Of a stretch of DNA of 64,000 nt, positions 25,401 through 40,400 are shown one piece after another. The DNA is taken from positions 8,655,073-8,719,072 of the forward strand of contig JAYGXS010000005.1 in the NCBI GenBank assembly GCA_036362985.1, given 5' to 3'. Made by a program: the position numbers and the translations under genes. Under the pieces are notes generated by a model, which saw only the letters and a program-made list of their open reading frames with translations, was not told the origin of the DNA and searched no databases. Source of the stretch: Ligula intestinalis. Lineage: Eukaryota; Platyhelminthes; Cestoda; Diphyllobothriidea; Diphyllobothriidae. Each line of letters starts with the position of its first letter. The first letter of the stretch is position 1.

Positions 25401-28400
25401 TATATTGTTTAAATGCATCAACCACCTTCACAAATAGTATAAATTCATGGATGAGGAAGAAGGCAGGTCGAGCACCAGATCAATTGATTCATTGTTCTGA
25501 GCTTTCGAACACTTACAGGTGTCCATCTTCAGGTGGAAGATGGACATGTGATGACATGTGAATAACATGTGATTGACAAAAACGGTGTCTATATTGCTAT
25601 CTTTTTCGAAAAAATAACGGGAATTTTTACCTACTAACAATCACGTCACAGTACTCCTTAAAAATGCAAATTCAGCCAGTTGATCTTTTTAATTTATATC
25701 AATTTTCTTATTTCAATCAGTGTTAAATAAATACGGGGCAAATCGTTCTTACAACACGGGGCAGTTAGGTAATAATTATAGTAAAAATTGTTTGAAATCG
25801 GCAAACGACCGTTTTGTAAATGCAAAATGAAACTGTTTGCAATCCTTTCTGCATATAGCCTACCTAGATTTTTCTCCTCCCCGCGACCTTATCCCAGAAA
25901 GGAGAAGGGTGTGGGTGCCTTTTGACCTATGCATGCAATTTGTCAGTCACAAAGCGCACCTCTCATAGGCCGTATCGCGAGGCCAGTGGACTTTTCAGCC
26001 ATGAAACTGCCACTTGACAGACACTGTCGTTACTTTCCCAAAAGTGTTTCCCTAAGGGCTTTGACCTGGCGGATGTCCTAAGTTAGGCCTGGGGTCAGTA
26101 GGGATCCAAAATAGAAAGCAAATGCAGTCAGATATTTGGAAAAAGGAGAGTAAGTCGTGCAGAAAATGTCTGAGGTTGAAGAGGAAAATGGAATGAATGA
26201 AGGAATTTTAGAATAAGAATACATAGGTTGATGGGAACTTATAAAAAGGGAATCAGAAGACTACTGGAGTAAAAAAACAGCAGTAGAGGAACGGAAATAT
26301 TAAGCGAATGGACAACGGTGGATTAATGCATGGAACGGGGAACGTAATGGTAACGGAAAAGTAGAATCGGAACTAGGCAAAACGTGAAAGGAGCAAAAAT
26401 GTGGAAGAGCAGAGAAAAAATAGGTATCAGTTTAAGAAAGGTTACTGTGAATAGCAGCTGCTGAGTGTATAATTCGAGGACGAAATGCACGGAAGAAAAA
26501 TGAAGGGAGACAGTTCTGAGAGAAAAGGGGGAAGCATGAACAAGCATGTACGAGATTAGCTAGAAAGAGCAAGCAACCTAAAATTTCAGACTTCGCCATC
26601 TTAAGTTAGTTCGAGTTGACCAATTGGGAAAAAACGAACGCCCTGAGTTTTTTCCCAATTGTGTCAACTCAAACCTGACAAACCAACTTAATAATTAAGT
26701 CAGCCTAGTAGTCATTCTAGTGGATTCTGGATGATTGCTTGGGCAGTCAGCTTGCTCGTCAGTATTGGTGGATTTCATACGAGTGGTAAAGTTGGGTGGG
26801 TAAAATCGACCCAAGCGTGCTGAAATTCATGGCGCGAGGTGGGACGTTTGTAGCTCTGAGCTGGTCAACAATGATTGACTAGCGATTGCAGGCAGCATTT
26901 TAAAATAACTTTACCTCGTTTAACAGTAGCGACCATGGACCGACTCCCTTCGATAGAACATTGAAGCGTCTGGTAATTTTACACTTAAGACAGACACCCT
27001 TCGGTGATATGTATCTAATTTTACTCCTACCAACTATTTTACTCCGATTGCCTTTCTAACAACACAGATTAATAACCCGGAGGTATTTAAAAATCAGCTT
27101 CTATCAGATTTATGCCTTCGTCGATAGCACACGAATAACTTATTTGGTTGCCAATAGAGGAGAAATTCCGAGTTCCAGGAGGCAATTCAGAAGAAGAAGC
27201 GATCTCTGGAATAAGAGTTTTATTAGCCTGACAGTAAACCCCTTGTTCCACTGATCGCTTCTTCTTCTGAACTTATTTGGTCAGGAAAGAACAGCCATTC
27301 GACCTCAGGAGGCAATACGCAGATCGATAACCGTTTAATCGAAAGAAGTTTTATCTTCAATCCTCGGAATTTGTGATAGTTGACTGCACACGCGACAACA
27401 CGACATTTTTGATCCGACCCATGATCGGGACAGAACCTATGGCCTAGCCCACATAGGCGAAGATAGCGTGTCAACATGACCTGATAGCGTCCTCGTCCTT
27501 GACGTAGCTCATTCCTCTCAAACAGTGCAGTGACTCGTGATGAAGTTAAAAGGGCAAAACGTCATAGATTGAGTCACAGTCAACGCAAGACTCCTCTACC
27601 GAAGTGGACGTGAATGTAAGTGGGATTTCGGCAATGATTTAACAAAAAAGCGATTTCACATTTCATCTCTGAAAAATTACAGAGTGAAAAACAAGCAGGT
27701 CCTTCCGCTGGATTACCGAAGAAGTTTGCAACGCACTGAGACGGCGTGGACAGTTTTTCTGACGTAATTTACCGATGTGCAGCAGATTATTTGATTTTAC
27801 ATTTGTTTAAGTAAGGATATCCATGAGTTCAGCAATTTGCATATATATTTTTCGCTATTTAATAGGATCATTTTTGCGGACCATGAAATTTTTATAGTAA
27901 ACTGACTAAACAAGTCGTGCAATAGAAAGGGACTTGTCGGTCAAATGAATATGCAACCGTTCCAAGTTTTTTACATAAAAGCTGAAGTTGCTGATACCTG
28001 AAAACTCGAGTAACTTTTTGTGGTCCAGTATCCAAAAGTTCCAAAACCATATCTCGAAAAAGGTGACGATACTTCAGTTCGGATAATGCCCTACTCTCGC
28101 ATACATCGCATCCTAGAGGTAGTTGGTACGGCCAATTGTATATCCACCCTTTTATGTAAGTAGGTACATTTTTGTATCATAAAGGATATTATAAAGGCCA
28201 TGCAGTTGGTTGTCTGAGAATCATGTTGGTCTGGTATTAGATTTTAGCACCAATGTCTCTTTCACTCGATCAATAATCAGTTTTAGGGATTTCGTTCCCT
28301 AAAGATCAGCTATAGGAAGAGATTGATTCGTCTAACTTGAACAAGTAACATCCCTCATGGTCCTGTCTACATAGCTTCAAAGAACTGTCTCTATGCGGCA

Positions 28401-31400
28401 GAGAGAGAGAGCAATTTTGACTATTCTCATCAGAAAAGTCCGTTTTCGAAATCGTTATATCTCCCTTGAAGCGTCAGGTCGCCATATGATGTCCACATAC
28501 TGCCATATGCACTATTTTTCTCATTTTTCTTCCCCGGTGCACGCAGAACATCCCGCCTAGCGGGGAGGACTGATGTGTCTTGGCACTTATATGCAACCAG
28601 CAGGTGCACAGGCAGAATTCGTTTGAAGGAGCCTACCCCGCCAGCGCTGCCATGATCACTCATTCTGCCTGCTCTGTCAACGTGGCCAGTCAATCGATTT
28701 TGGCGCATCGCTGAGTACTGGTCTACACTGGACTTGCCTCGTCACGTATGATAACTGATCTACGAAGCGTGAATTGGCACTCAAGTCACTTAATCAGATA
28801 ATCGATTTTGCGTACCACTGATTACTGATATGCGCTGGATTTGTTGTCAGCGCTTGCAGGAAGACACTTCACACCAAGACCATTCACTCGGCCTTTCACC
28901 CCGGTGCGTGGCAGACGCGAGGCTGCGGCGCTCTGTCTCCCGCTCTTCATGGTCGAATCCTCTCCAGGCCGAGTCGACACTTTTGTTATCTCTTTTCCTA
29001 CTTAGTCTGTACAGAATAGAATCTCCTTCTACCTTGGCTTCGACGACTTCTATCTTCTCCTAAGAAACCGGGCCTAGAAGATCGCAGTAGTTAGGGTTTA
29101 GCTGGCTTAGCCTTAACCACGTTGCGATAATGGTGACCCCGACGTTATATGAGCACGCAACCTTCTGATGAGGGAGGAGGGAGGAGGAGGAGGAGAAGGG
29201 AGCATGCCACTGACTCTGCTTTCGCCCTGCCAGAGCTTACACCCGTGATTAGTCGTCTACCCCGCGTATTATCGACCCGCTGGTGCCTACGCTCATAGGC
29301 AATCGATAATTCCGCCTCGTCTAATTGGCGACAGGTGTTTGATTACGCTTCCACGGCCCGGCAGGCAAGGCGCAACTCACTCGGACTTTCGCCCAGGTGC
29401 GCGGCGGACGCGAGGCTGCGGCGCTCTCTCTCTCTCCTACTCCTCATCGTCGAACACCACGTCAGACCGAGTCAACTTTCTTATGCACTATTCTTCAACG
29501 CATTCTGTAAACAATATATTGTTCCCACTACTCGAGTTTTCTTCTACGGATGAAAACTAGAGTTACCACAGTCAGGCACCCACCTACGCTACCGTCAAAC
29601 CAACGAGCGACAAACACCCGTAGTAGATTGATGAACCAGAAGGCTCATCAGTTATATTTTTATGCATTTCTTCGAGTCCTATAAAAGTGGTGCTCACTGG
29701 AGTACTGACGTTGTTGCCCAAGCTTAATATATGCTTTTGAAGCCTCCCTTAGTACAATTCGATGGAGCAATTTGCTGGCACTACGTTGACTTCATCCTCG
29801 CAACTCTTAGGTCTACGGTTTATAACCCATTTGCAGTAGACAATTAAGCAAAATGTGCAATTCTGAGCATCTCCAGCGCGTAACTGGTCGAGACCCTGCG
29901 GACATATTCAGCGACGAGCGGCTGCGTGAGCAAGTACACAGGAATCGCAGCCAGCTCCTGTCACTAGAAGGTTTCTTCTTGTTTACAGCTTGTAATCCAT
30001 GTGCAGTAGATAGGCAAGGAAAACTTGAGATTTCGAGCATCTCCAACGCGCTACTGATCAAAATTCTGCCGACACTTCAGCGGTAAAATAAAAGTCTGAG
30101 AAAAGACCGTTCCCGTGTGAGCATGTACGCAGGAATCGTAGCCAGCCTCTGTCACTAGAAGGTTCCTCTATGTTTACTATGGTGAGTCAGAAGGCTGAAG
30201 GCCTCCAAAACGAACTGAACTGGCTGCGGTAAAGGTGCTAGCGGCGGCCAAACGTACCGAAAGTACGCGTTTCACGGCTGGCCTGCGTTTTTTTTGTTGT
30301 CGTGTTAGTGCTGAACACTGACGAGACAGGCCCATGTTGCACCCAATTGGCGGGAACTTTATGCAACTGCAGGTGACGCGACAAATTCAGTTAACCGAAT
30401 TCTTTATCAACTGAAGTAAGTGCCGAGTGAATAGATGACGGACAGTAAATCCGCAACCCGAAGTTTGGAGGGCCATTCCGTACATAAAAGGCGTCTCTGA
30501 AGCAGTCTCCCGACTGTTACAACCTGCTGGAGTAGGCATACCCTATCGACCTCAGGCGAAAATACACCACTGAGTGATGCAACTTAAAAACAGACTGCCT
30601 CCTATTGAAGCTTCCGCAGTTGTCTTCAAAACACGTTGCAACGATGGAGACTGTAATTACGTTGGGAAAACAGGATGAAAATTGCAGACTTGACTACAAG
30701 AACACAAAGCGACGCCCCGGAGAATAGACCCTTACTCGCAGCTTGCCACACATATCGGAGAGACCAGCCACGACTTCGATATTCAAGGACCAACCATCGT
30801 AGCCCGAGGAGCCTCACAAGCTGAAAGATTGACGCTTGAGGCATGGTACTCATACGCAAATTCTGTCAACAGGCACCTGAGACTCCCTGCGGCCTATTTA
30901 GTCCTGCGCCATTACGGAAATAAAGGACAGGGCAAGGTCAAACTGAAGTCAGGATTTGCAGACGAAGACGGTCCTGTGACGCAACCACCGGAAAAGGGAG
31001 CAGGATTAACGGCATCCTATACCGTGGGGACAGAACAGACCACCAATTGCCGTCACGCCAAGCCAAAATCAACACGCAATGCCAGACAGTGAACGAAGAA
31101 AAATCAATTAGCCCAAAGCCAACACTTACAGCCGCAACTTTAAACTGCTGATCGATAAAAGTCAGTATTCGCTTTGACAAAGGACAGCAGGTCCAGCTGT
31201 CCAAAACGTCGGGAAATCTTCAAATTATTCCGCTGAGTAGAAGACGAATTATTATTTTAGCATATTTTTCTAACGTTGGCGGTTTACAATTAAACTAAAA
31301 ACTAAAATAAACCTAAAATTAAACTGAACCAAACTTAAACTGATAAAAAACTCAAAGTAACCACAGGACTAGAAAGTAGGGGGTGCTATGTGGACGACCA

Positions 31401-34400
31401 ACTTAATTCTTATCCCTGTAGGCTTTATTTATCATTTATTTGCGTAATTTGTAATGGAGATGATTTCACGGAAATAATGTTTTATGGACTGCACTCAATA
31501 TTAGCATATATTCACATTTTGATAAGAAAACGGATCATTGCGGAAAGTATGGGAGGTTTATTGTTTTCTCATCAGCAAACATACTCATTGATAAATAGCC
31601 GTACGTGGATTTTAGAATTGCCTTTATTTTTCCTGTGTATACTAAAGGGTTGTCTTTTTTATTGCTTGAAAATGTACTTCAATTGTAGCCCGTGGACGGC
31701 AAACAGCACTTAGTAACGACATACTGGGTGCCGAATTCCTAAAAGCCCACACAGGCCATATTATAGTATACTATTTACTGGTCTTGGTAAGAAAGATTAC
31801 TAGATGTAGCAGGTAGCATAGGCATGTACTTCTAACTAGTCCAAAACTAGTACGAACGGACATCGCCTGATGGATAGAGTGGAGAGGGCGACAACCAAGG
31901 CCAGCACTGATGTGCTCAAGGTTTCAAATATGTATTAACTTGGAATAACTTAAACACACATTGAAACCCCTTGTTGACATCAGGGGAGTATGAGCCCCAG
32001 CGTAATTTTTAATCTGCATCACCGCCGATTAACACTACCGTCAGAAATAGCACCAGTACTACTAACACTGAGGTATATTGCTAGTAAGTAGTATTGGTAG
32101 AAATAGTAGTAGCCGTATCAGTCTCGGCCTCCTTGAGCCTGTCTTGACACCAACTGAAGGTGAGTGAGGGTAGGTAATGTGGTAGTATCCGGGCGAAGCC
32201 TACTGGCGTTTTTTCTGGCCTGCATATGCGAAAGCTGTCAAACGCCGGATCCAGTCTGGTCTTCTTGACCCATGATGAAGGTGAAGAGTGTAGTTGGCGC
32301 TATCACTTTAAAGCTAACCCCTTTGGCCAGTCACCATGACTGTAGCGAATTTTGGGTGCATATAGTAGACTTAATCGAAACCGTTGCTCGAACAATCATT
32401 TTAAACAACGAAAATGGCAGCATAGCGTTCAGCGTCTCATTTCAAATACGCTTATGGATGTGCAACGTCTCAGCGAAGGCGTAAGTGGACACTAGGCGGC
32501 GGATGGTGGGCGTATAGCTACACACAATCTACACTTTATAGTACGGTACCAGCTATGTTTACTTTAAAGTGTACACATTTACAGAGTATCTGCTACTGCT
32601 AGCTGACTATGCTTCTGATGACGAATGCACGGTGGATATCGAAACGTCAGGCGAATAAAAGTATTGGCTCAGCGATCGGGTCGTCTTCTTCTCAAGGTAA
32701 CCTAAATTAAACCACGGCATTTTAAATAACGCTGAGAACGTTTTGGGCATTTAGCCTACAAAGATAAGTACTTATGCGTCTTTGTATGTTGGCCATCCAA
32801 AATTTGTGCATTTTTGGAATTTACGAGGGGTGCAGGAACATAACTTAAACCTAATCCATACGCAATTCACCGTCCCTACACCACCCTTTTTGGAGCACAC
32901 AGTGGATATTGTCAAAATCGACGGTCGAACTGCCACATATGGGACAGGAATTGATGTGAATAAAACCTGCACGGCCCTCACAGTCAAACACATTTCAGGT
33001 TGTAGTGAGTTTACATTCGTATGGAAACATGGGGGTTGCAGATGTAGAGAAAGGAATAAAGGTGTGCTACCAGTGTGCCCCTAAACGGGCCAAATTGTAT
33101 GTGCATTGGACGAACGCGGGGGCCAGATCAGGGCACGGTCGGCGTTATTCGGGATGCGTTCCCAAAACAAATGCGGAAAATGAGTGAGGGGGTATGGAGG
33201 CACCCAGAGAGGCTGCTTAGGCCACGCTAGCCACCTGCGCCCTCCCTCAGCTCCGGTCTTCTTGGTTTTGTCTTGACACCGGACATATGTGGGGTGGGGG
33301 GCGGGGAGAGAGTGAGATAGATGCTTCGAAAGTCAACGTCCCGACACCACCCTGCTGAGGAGCAGGCGGAGAACAGCGTCGCAACCGACGGTTTAACTTT
33401 ACACAGTTCATTGAACCTACCCAAAAGGACAGCGCAGACAATGGGAGGAAGAGCCTGTTACCTGATTTCTTTCAGTGAAGTGACAACATCGCACAGTAGG
33501 GTGGGCGGGGGAGAGTGCTTTGTACAGTATTTATCGTACTCATTCACTCTTCCTTCACGCTCCTGCTTCGGACTGGGGAAGGAATCGAGCACAGTGGCTG
33601 AGAAAGTGATACACACGGCTAGTCTGCGCATGATAGGCTAGGTGGTTATAAAAGTAAGACGGAGTGGTCCAGATCTGGAATGAGTGGGGGTGTCATAGAA
33701 GTCCACATGAAAAAGGAGTTTTCGCTCTGGTAGGAGTGTCACGTTATCTTATCACGCTGGCTTTTTTGACTTCGCCGCCGCATTCGATGACATCCATCGT
33801 GAGTCTCTGTGGCAAACAATGGAACTGGACGGAGTGCCGACAAACTCATTGCCATGATTAAGGCCTACGATCGATCTACCACCGCACGAGTTCTGGTGCA
33901 CAAAGTTCTCTCTCAGGCGTTTGATATCCGGTCTAATGTCCGACAGGGCTGCGTCCTGTCACCCATTCTGTCTAACTACGTCATTGACTGGATTCTCGGC
34001 AAGGCTCTACATGAAAAGGACGGTGTTGAGCTTGCACCCGGACGCCGGCTAACTGATCTTGACTACGTCGATTATAGTGCGCTGCTGGCCTCAAACTTTG
34101 GTGGTCTACAGTTGGTAGTGTCATGGTTAAATGAAAGCATTTTGTCGGTTGGCATGTCCATAAATTCCGGAAAGACGAAGTTTTTCTCTAGCTGCATCCC
34201 TGACCAGGAGGAGGCACCCCTGGGGATTCATGGCCATCAACTTGAAGAAGTAGACAGCTTTAAATATCTCGGGGCGAGGCTACTTCCGAATGGGCAGAGC
34301 AAGGACGACATTGCTTTGCACGTCGATGCTGCTCACTGGGGTTTTTCAATCCTTCGAAAGCGTCTATGGATCCGACGTGACATCTCCATCGCTACGAAGA

Positions 34401-37400
34401 TTCATGTATACCGTGCATCCATCCGGTCAGTTCTCCTCTGTGGATGTGAATGCTAGGCTATGCGTGCTGAAGATGAGTGAAGACTGGAGGTCTTTGACCA
34501 TATGTGCCTACGAGTTAAGTACATATAGCGACTTTATCTCGGATGAGACAGTCCGCACCCGCTGCGATCGTTTCGCGAGGAAATCCCATACCGTTGAAGA
34601 AAGGCGACTGAGGTGGTTTGGACAAGTTCACCAGCGTCCACCCCACGAGCTTGATATTCTGCCCTCGATCCGGCACTGCAGCCCACCTGGAAGCGCCGAA
34701 GAGCAGGGCAACTAAAGAATTGACCCGACAACGTCCGTCAAGACAGGGAGGCAATTATTGGACCTTCTATCTTCAGTCTCCTTCGCTGGAAAAGAGACTG
34801 GGTGGAGCTCTCCAGATGCGCTGCCGCCAATCGTCATGCATGAAGAGGTACCGCCCGTGACATCATTGAGGCCGGCTAGATCGGGCATGATCACAGCCGT
34901 GACAAGTACAGGCACAAGTTACGGCGTTTAGCGCACTTCAGATTTTTGTTGTGAGGAATATGTCCTAAGTGCCGTGAGGCGGTGGCGTCGACTTCACTCT
35001 CTCTTTCCCATTCCCTGCATCAGTCCACTGGTTCAACCAGGCAGCCATCCATCTGATGCAGGGATTGGAAGCAGTTGGCTAGCATACCTCAATAGCTAGC
35101 CTACGTGTGTCACAAAAGACCCCCCTTTCCGTACAGCATATCGTATTTAGAAACAAAACTGCTTTTGCGTCTTAATAAATGCCCTAATAAAGCCACTAGA
35201 AATAGACGTAGAACAGTTTTTCACCGCTATCTCAAAGACACAAATGAGGGGAGGGCAACGACTGACGTATCGGTGAATTGCCAATATAAGTAAACATACG
35301 ATTCCCGGGAAGCAATTGGGAAGAAGGTTCGATTTCTGGGACAGCACTTTTATTCGCCCGCCGTTTCGACATCCGTCACGGATTCTTCCTCAGAGACACG
35401 AGCAGAAAGTACCAGCAGAAGTGTCTTGCTGTGACAGTGGATAGTATGGTTTCATTATCTGAGGCATCATGGTTGCCTCCGTCCACAGCAAGAAACATCT
35501 GGAGTCATCTATAGGATCTGGTGCAGCTGCGGACAAAACAAATACGTCGGCGAAGCTAGTAAACTTCTCAAGACGCGAATTGCCGAACACGTGGCAGCAG
35601 TTTGGCGAAATGATGCCAATTCTCAAGTTGCAGCTCATTCGACGGGAGCCAGCCACGCATTTAAAAATTATGAAGCCGTAATTATAGCAAGAGTTGACAA
35701 TCACGTAAGCCGAGAATTACTGGAGTTATGGTTCACGGGCCGCCAATCAATAAACAAGTGCAACGATTTGCCTAATCCATATTCGGTACTGAGACCCAAT
35801 TCGGCCAAAGCAAGTACCACTTGGAGAACGCACAGGCCAGCGCATCATCTTACGCCAACATTGAGGAACCAGCGGGCCGAGCAATCATCAATTCATCCAA
35901 ATCATCCAATTCCACTACGCGTGATGAAATTTCAGCAAGCCAGGGCCCAGATGCCGATAATGAAGCAACCAAAACAGAAAAGAGCAATTATCGTTAATTG
36001 TCGTTATTCGCCATACGTGTGTAGTAATGACTCTGTCCTATGCATACTGCGACCGCCTGTGTGCGTGTTACCTGCTTTTGCTACTGCTCTCTGCTCATGT
36101 ATCTGCTGAAAACTCCTTGATGGATGTCGAAACTTTAGGCGAATAAAGTTGTTGTCCAAGCGACCGAATTTCCTTTCCAATATCTGTGAAGCCTGAAGGC
36201 CTGCTGTCATACGCGTATGTATTCCATCTCATTAGAGTAAAATACAGCCGGCAATGGAACCATCTTGCTGCGAGACATCAGTTGAACCACACGCTCTGGT
36301 TGTGCTCGGTTCCACTTCCCTCTAGTTTGTCGTATTTTGCACACCCATATCGTACTTACTACCAGTTGTGCAGCTGAAGCACGCGGCTTAGGAGTATTGA
36401 CATTTAACCACTTCACTCCGAATCTGCTTTGACCTTTAGTTATTCTTTGTCATCAGCTGAGCTGGTTTTTTTTATCAAGAACCCCAGAACAATGAAAACC
36501 TTAACAGTTTGCCACTGTCTCCTACATTGTTGAGCGTGCTTATCAGTTAAACTCACGTGTATAAACTATTCAAAAATGCGCGGCCCCTTTTCGTTGTATG
36601 GAGACTACCCTAAGGTAGAGCGGTCTGTATTGCTCACCCGCTGTTTAATGCAAAGATTTGGTTTGGTTCACGCAGACAAGGTCGCGCAAGGCTGCACCAA
36701 TCGGAAATGCGCTAAGCGCGAGAAAGTGCAGTAAAACAACCCGTCCTCCTACCTTTTTGTCATTTTCTGCCAGCTGCTTCTCCAAGCGCTCCACTTTGGC
36801 CTTCTGTTTGGCCACCTGATTCATCAGGGTTTGGACCGCTGCGGTGCCATCCAAACCGCTCTCCATGGAGGAGCCGGCCTCTGTGCTGCTGGCAGCTGGT
36901 CCGCTAGCCCCCGCGCCTGGGGACAACGGGGATATCGGTGGTGCCGAGGTATACGTGCCCACGAGGTTGGCCTGCATTTCATTGAGCAGGGACTGAGCAG
37001 TAGCCAACTCCTCTCGCAGCTTTACACCCGTTTGACAGCGGGAGAAGTATGCTGCCTTGGACTTGAAGAGGGCACTCTCCGCGTCCACCATGCGTTTGAC
37101 ATCGGCCTTCCATTTGGTTTTGAGGAATTTCCGAGTCTTTGTAAATTCGGTCCGTTGGCGGTTGAGAACCTAGTTCGGGAAGAGAGAGTGGCAAGCACTT
37201 TAAACGTGTGCCGGGGCTACGTATAAACTGGGGTCGAACAAGTCCTACCTTGAAATCGATTTTCAAAAGGCTCCGAGGAGGAGCTGTTTCAAAGTTGGCT
37301 TCGTTTAGAACTCATATCGATTTTCTTAGAATAGAGGCGTCTTTGATGTTATTTTTCGTTAATTTCCGTAGATTGCTTCGAGAAGCCTGAAAGTCGGCTG

Positions 37401-40400
37401 GTTAGTTACTAAGCCACGAAGACTACAAATGTCAATGTGATTTGTTTTCGATAGATTGGCAAAACTGTGCAAGTAAGGGATTTAATAAATTAAACGCCTT
37501 CGGATGAACACCAGTTGCATAATTTTGGCAGGATAAAATACGCTCACAGTTTCCCTAAATTGATGATCTGCTTTTAAGTGAACTACTGTTCCTGTTGGTT
37601 GTCTATTAAAAGGTAGCAATCAATTACCTGTAGACCATTAGTCCCAGCAGTTATTTTAATCGGTACTTGATGAGAAATTACAACTTGGATGTAATGCTGC
37701 TTCAGGACCTCGAAATCAGCTGGAAGGGCTTTACTCTCGCTGCTTCCGTCAGAAAGTTACTAGATTTTAAATAATGGGTCTCGAAGCATGCTGCAATGCG
37801 ACCATAGAAAGTTTTTTGGGGACTGCTGGTAGTGAATAAGTTAATCGGGAATTCAGTCGAAGTGCAGTGGTGCAGAAAAAGCCTTTCAGCAAACCTCCTA
37901 CAAGCGGTTTCACCTGCATCCAAATTCTGAACGCTCAACCGTAAGTTACAGATTGGGAGATTCGCCTAAGGCATTCTGAAAATGATTCGAACAAAATGGA
38001 AATTTGCAAGCTCCTTTAATAATGATCGTGTCCTGCAATCTAGTCTAGGGAACTGATGTCCGTCGGTGTGAAGTATATGGAAGACCTATGCAGCAGATGA
38101 CATTTCAAAGGGAATATCATCATAATTAGCCAAAATACTCGCAGGTTTAATTTGCACAACACTTTAATCTTGGAGGATGCCATCAGAAAAGAGGCAGCCT
38201 TTATCTATGCGCAGCATGTTTTCACATCAGTTATCTCGAGTAAATCCCAGGCAATTTTTTCTGCATCTCCTAGATAGACAGTAGAAGACATTTTTGACAG
38301 CATCGTTGACTTCCTATCAGACGAAAACAGCTGTCATTGTAAACAGCCCGGTATGTCCGTAGTTTGCTGTCTGGACTGGATGTGTAGGAGTTAGCCTACG
38401 GCTGCTGATTAAGGTATTGCAACTGTATCGGTGTTAATTATCGCACATTCCCCAAGAGGAAGGTCAGCACCATAGAAGGCGTTTTGTCAGAAGCGAAACT
38501 TTATATTTATCGTGTCTCGGTACCGCATAGATACTTATTTAAACTAGAGCTTATTTGCAATACAGACGTAGTCGGGAGGATGAAAACCTCAACTGAGAGG
38601 AGCAACTCTGTCTACCGTGTTGAAAAATAGATTCAGTACTTTGAATATTCTTCCGCTTAAAGCCGTCTATAATTAACTGATAAAACGCGTTCATAAACTG
38701 CCCCATCAAGGCTCTGTAAAAGTCAAATAACATCAACGTAAACTAAAACTTTATAGTTACAAGTGCTGTCATCGTCTGTTGCTTGGGTAGCAGGTCGCGG
38801 CAAACAATTCGAAGTACGTGCGATTTTCGTTACTTTCACATATGTTGTGAAGCTTATATCCATATCTGCACGTTCTTTTTAATGTTTTCTACACACTGGC
38901 ACTTTTTGACGGCTCTTTCTCACTATTTTTTAAAAAACGTTCAAGGCCCAATTTTATTCCTTCATTTCAGATGTCTCTGAATAGAAATGAACTTCACGTT
39001 CTGATTCAGTGTTGCTAGAAACGAGCATTTTTACCTTAGGAAACTGCAAATTCGATCTCTGATGCCGATGGTGAAGGCGTCGTCCACGACGCTGCTACAG
39101 GCCTTTTTAACTTTGGCGATATCAATTTAGAAGACGAACCACGTTCCAGTTGACCCACAGAATTGGACACTGAGGACTTGCTCTGCGTTTTTGAACATGA
39201 AACATCATCGAGCAATCGTGATTTGAGAGTAGTTTTTGGAGTCGAGCATAAAACGGTCTTGAGACACCTGAATCAACTTGACTTTGTCCATAATAAGTCC
39301 CACCAATACCCATATGAACTGATCGAGGCACAAACCAATCGACACGTTGAAATTTGCCACCAGTAGTTTTAGAACCCTAGAAAAGGATTGGTTCTTAAAG
39401 CGCAGTTTTACGTCTGAAGAGAAGGAAACTTATCTGGTTGATCACAACCGAGAAAAGCAATAGGGTTCGAGAGGTCAGGCTCCTCCATCAGTCCGAGGTC
39501 AAGGGTGGTTCAACTATAAATTATGATCTGTATTCAGTAAAATGTTGGAGGTGAGCTTTCCTTGGAATTTGTTCCGAATGTCCATGCCATCAACTCCACT
39601 CCCTACTGAGTCTATGACAAGCTTAAAAAGAAGCACCTGGTATTGGTGCGTCGAAAACGGCCTCCGTTCCATTGGGACAATTCCAAATATCTTACGGCAA
39701 AGAGACCCAGAGCAAGTTCGAAGAATTGGATGGGACCGACGTTCATCCGCATCCGGTCTACATATTCAATGCCGCACCATCTTTTGATTCATGCAGCTCT
39801 CCTTTTGAGGTCGTCAATTCAAGTAGTTGGAGAAAGTTAACGAAGCATGCAAAGAATACTTTGAATCAAAGCCCAAAAATGTTATTTTAATCAGACCCAG
39901 ATGCCTGCAGATCAGTGACAGGAAATTTTTGAGGGTGAATGACTTTATTTTGAAGAATAGTTTATATTGTTTTTGTTGCTAATAGTAAAGCATGGATTTG
40001 TTCACTAAATGTGTGCATAAATATCTATTCTCTTTGCAAGAAGTACAGAACTTCTGTCCTAACTTTATAAATGAAAATGCTATTTCTATCGGTAGTTTTT
40101 TTTAAAATGAATTTCTTCTCACAGATGGCAGACCGTCTGCTTTAACCACAATTATTTTTGTGGCACATTCGCGACTATTTTGTTTCAGAGAATGAGCAGT
40201 TATGACTTGACAGTCAAGATATTGCCATCATCACAGCTGAAGGGGTGGGGGACAGCAATTTGGCTAAAAGACCGGCACTTTCCTGATTTTTGAAAAAAGA
40301 ACGCGAAAGAAACGGAGAGGAAAGAAAACTGAACCTACCTCAAGAAGTTCTCGACAGCGTTTCGTGTTGTGGAGTTCTATCTCCTTCGCCTGTTCGATCA

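Larger units (their letters stand above)
25641..28855. other. Intronic sequence, only small repeats
   Basis: A hairpin lies at 26601-26690 and a PLE-A terminal-repeat relic at 27150-27270. A GA/CT tract is at 28398-28412. No exon or RNA gene was recognised. The frames at 27477-27223 and 28708-28430 (minus) show no family resemblance. Confidence 0.45.

Noticed and set aside
33809..34456. Active LINE reverse transcriptase
   Set aside because: The catalytic YADD is YVDY, and there are frameshifts and stops on both sides.
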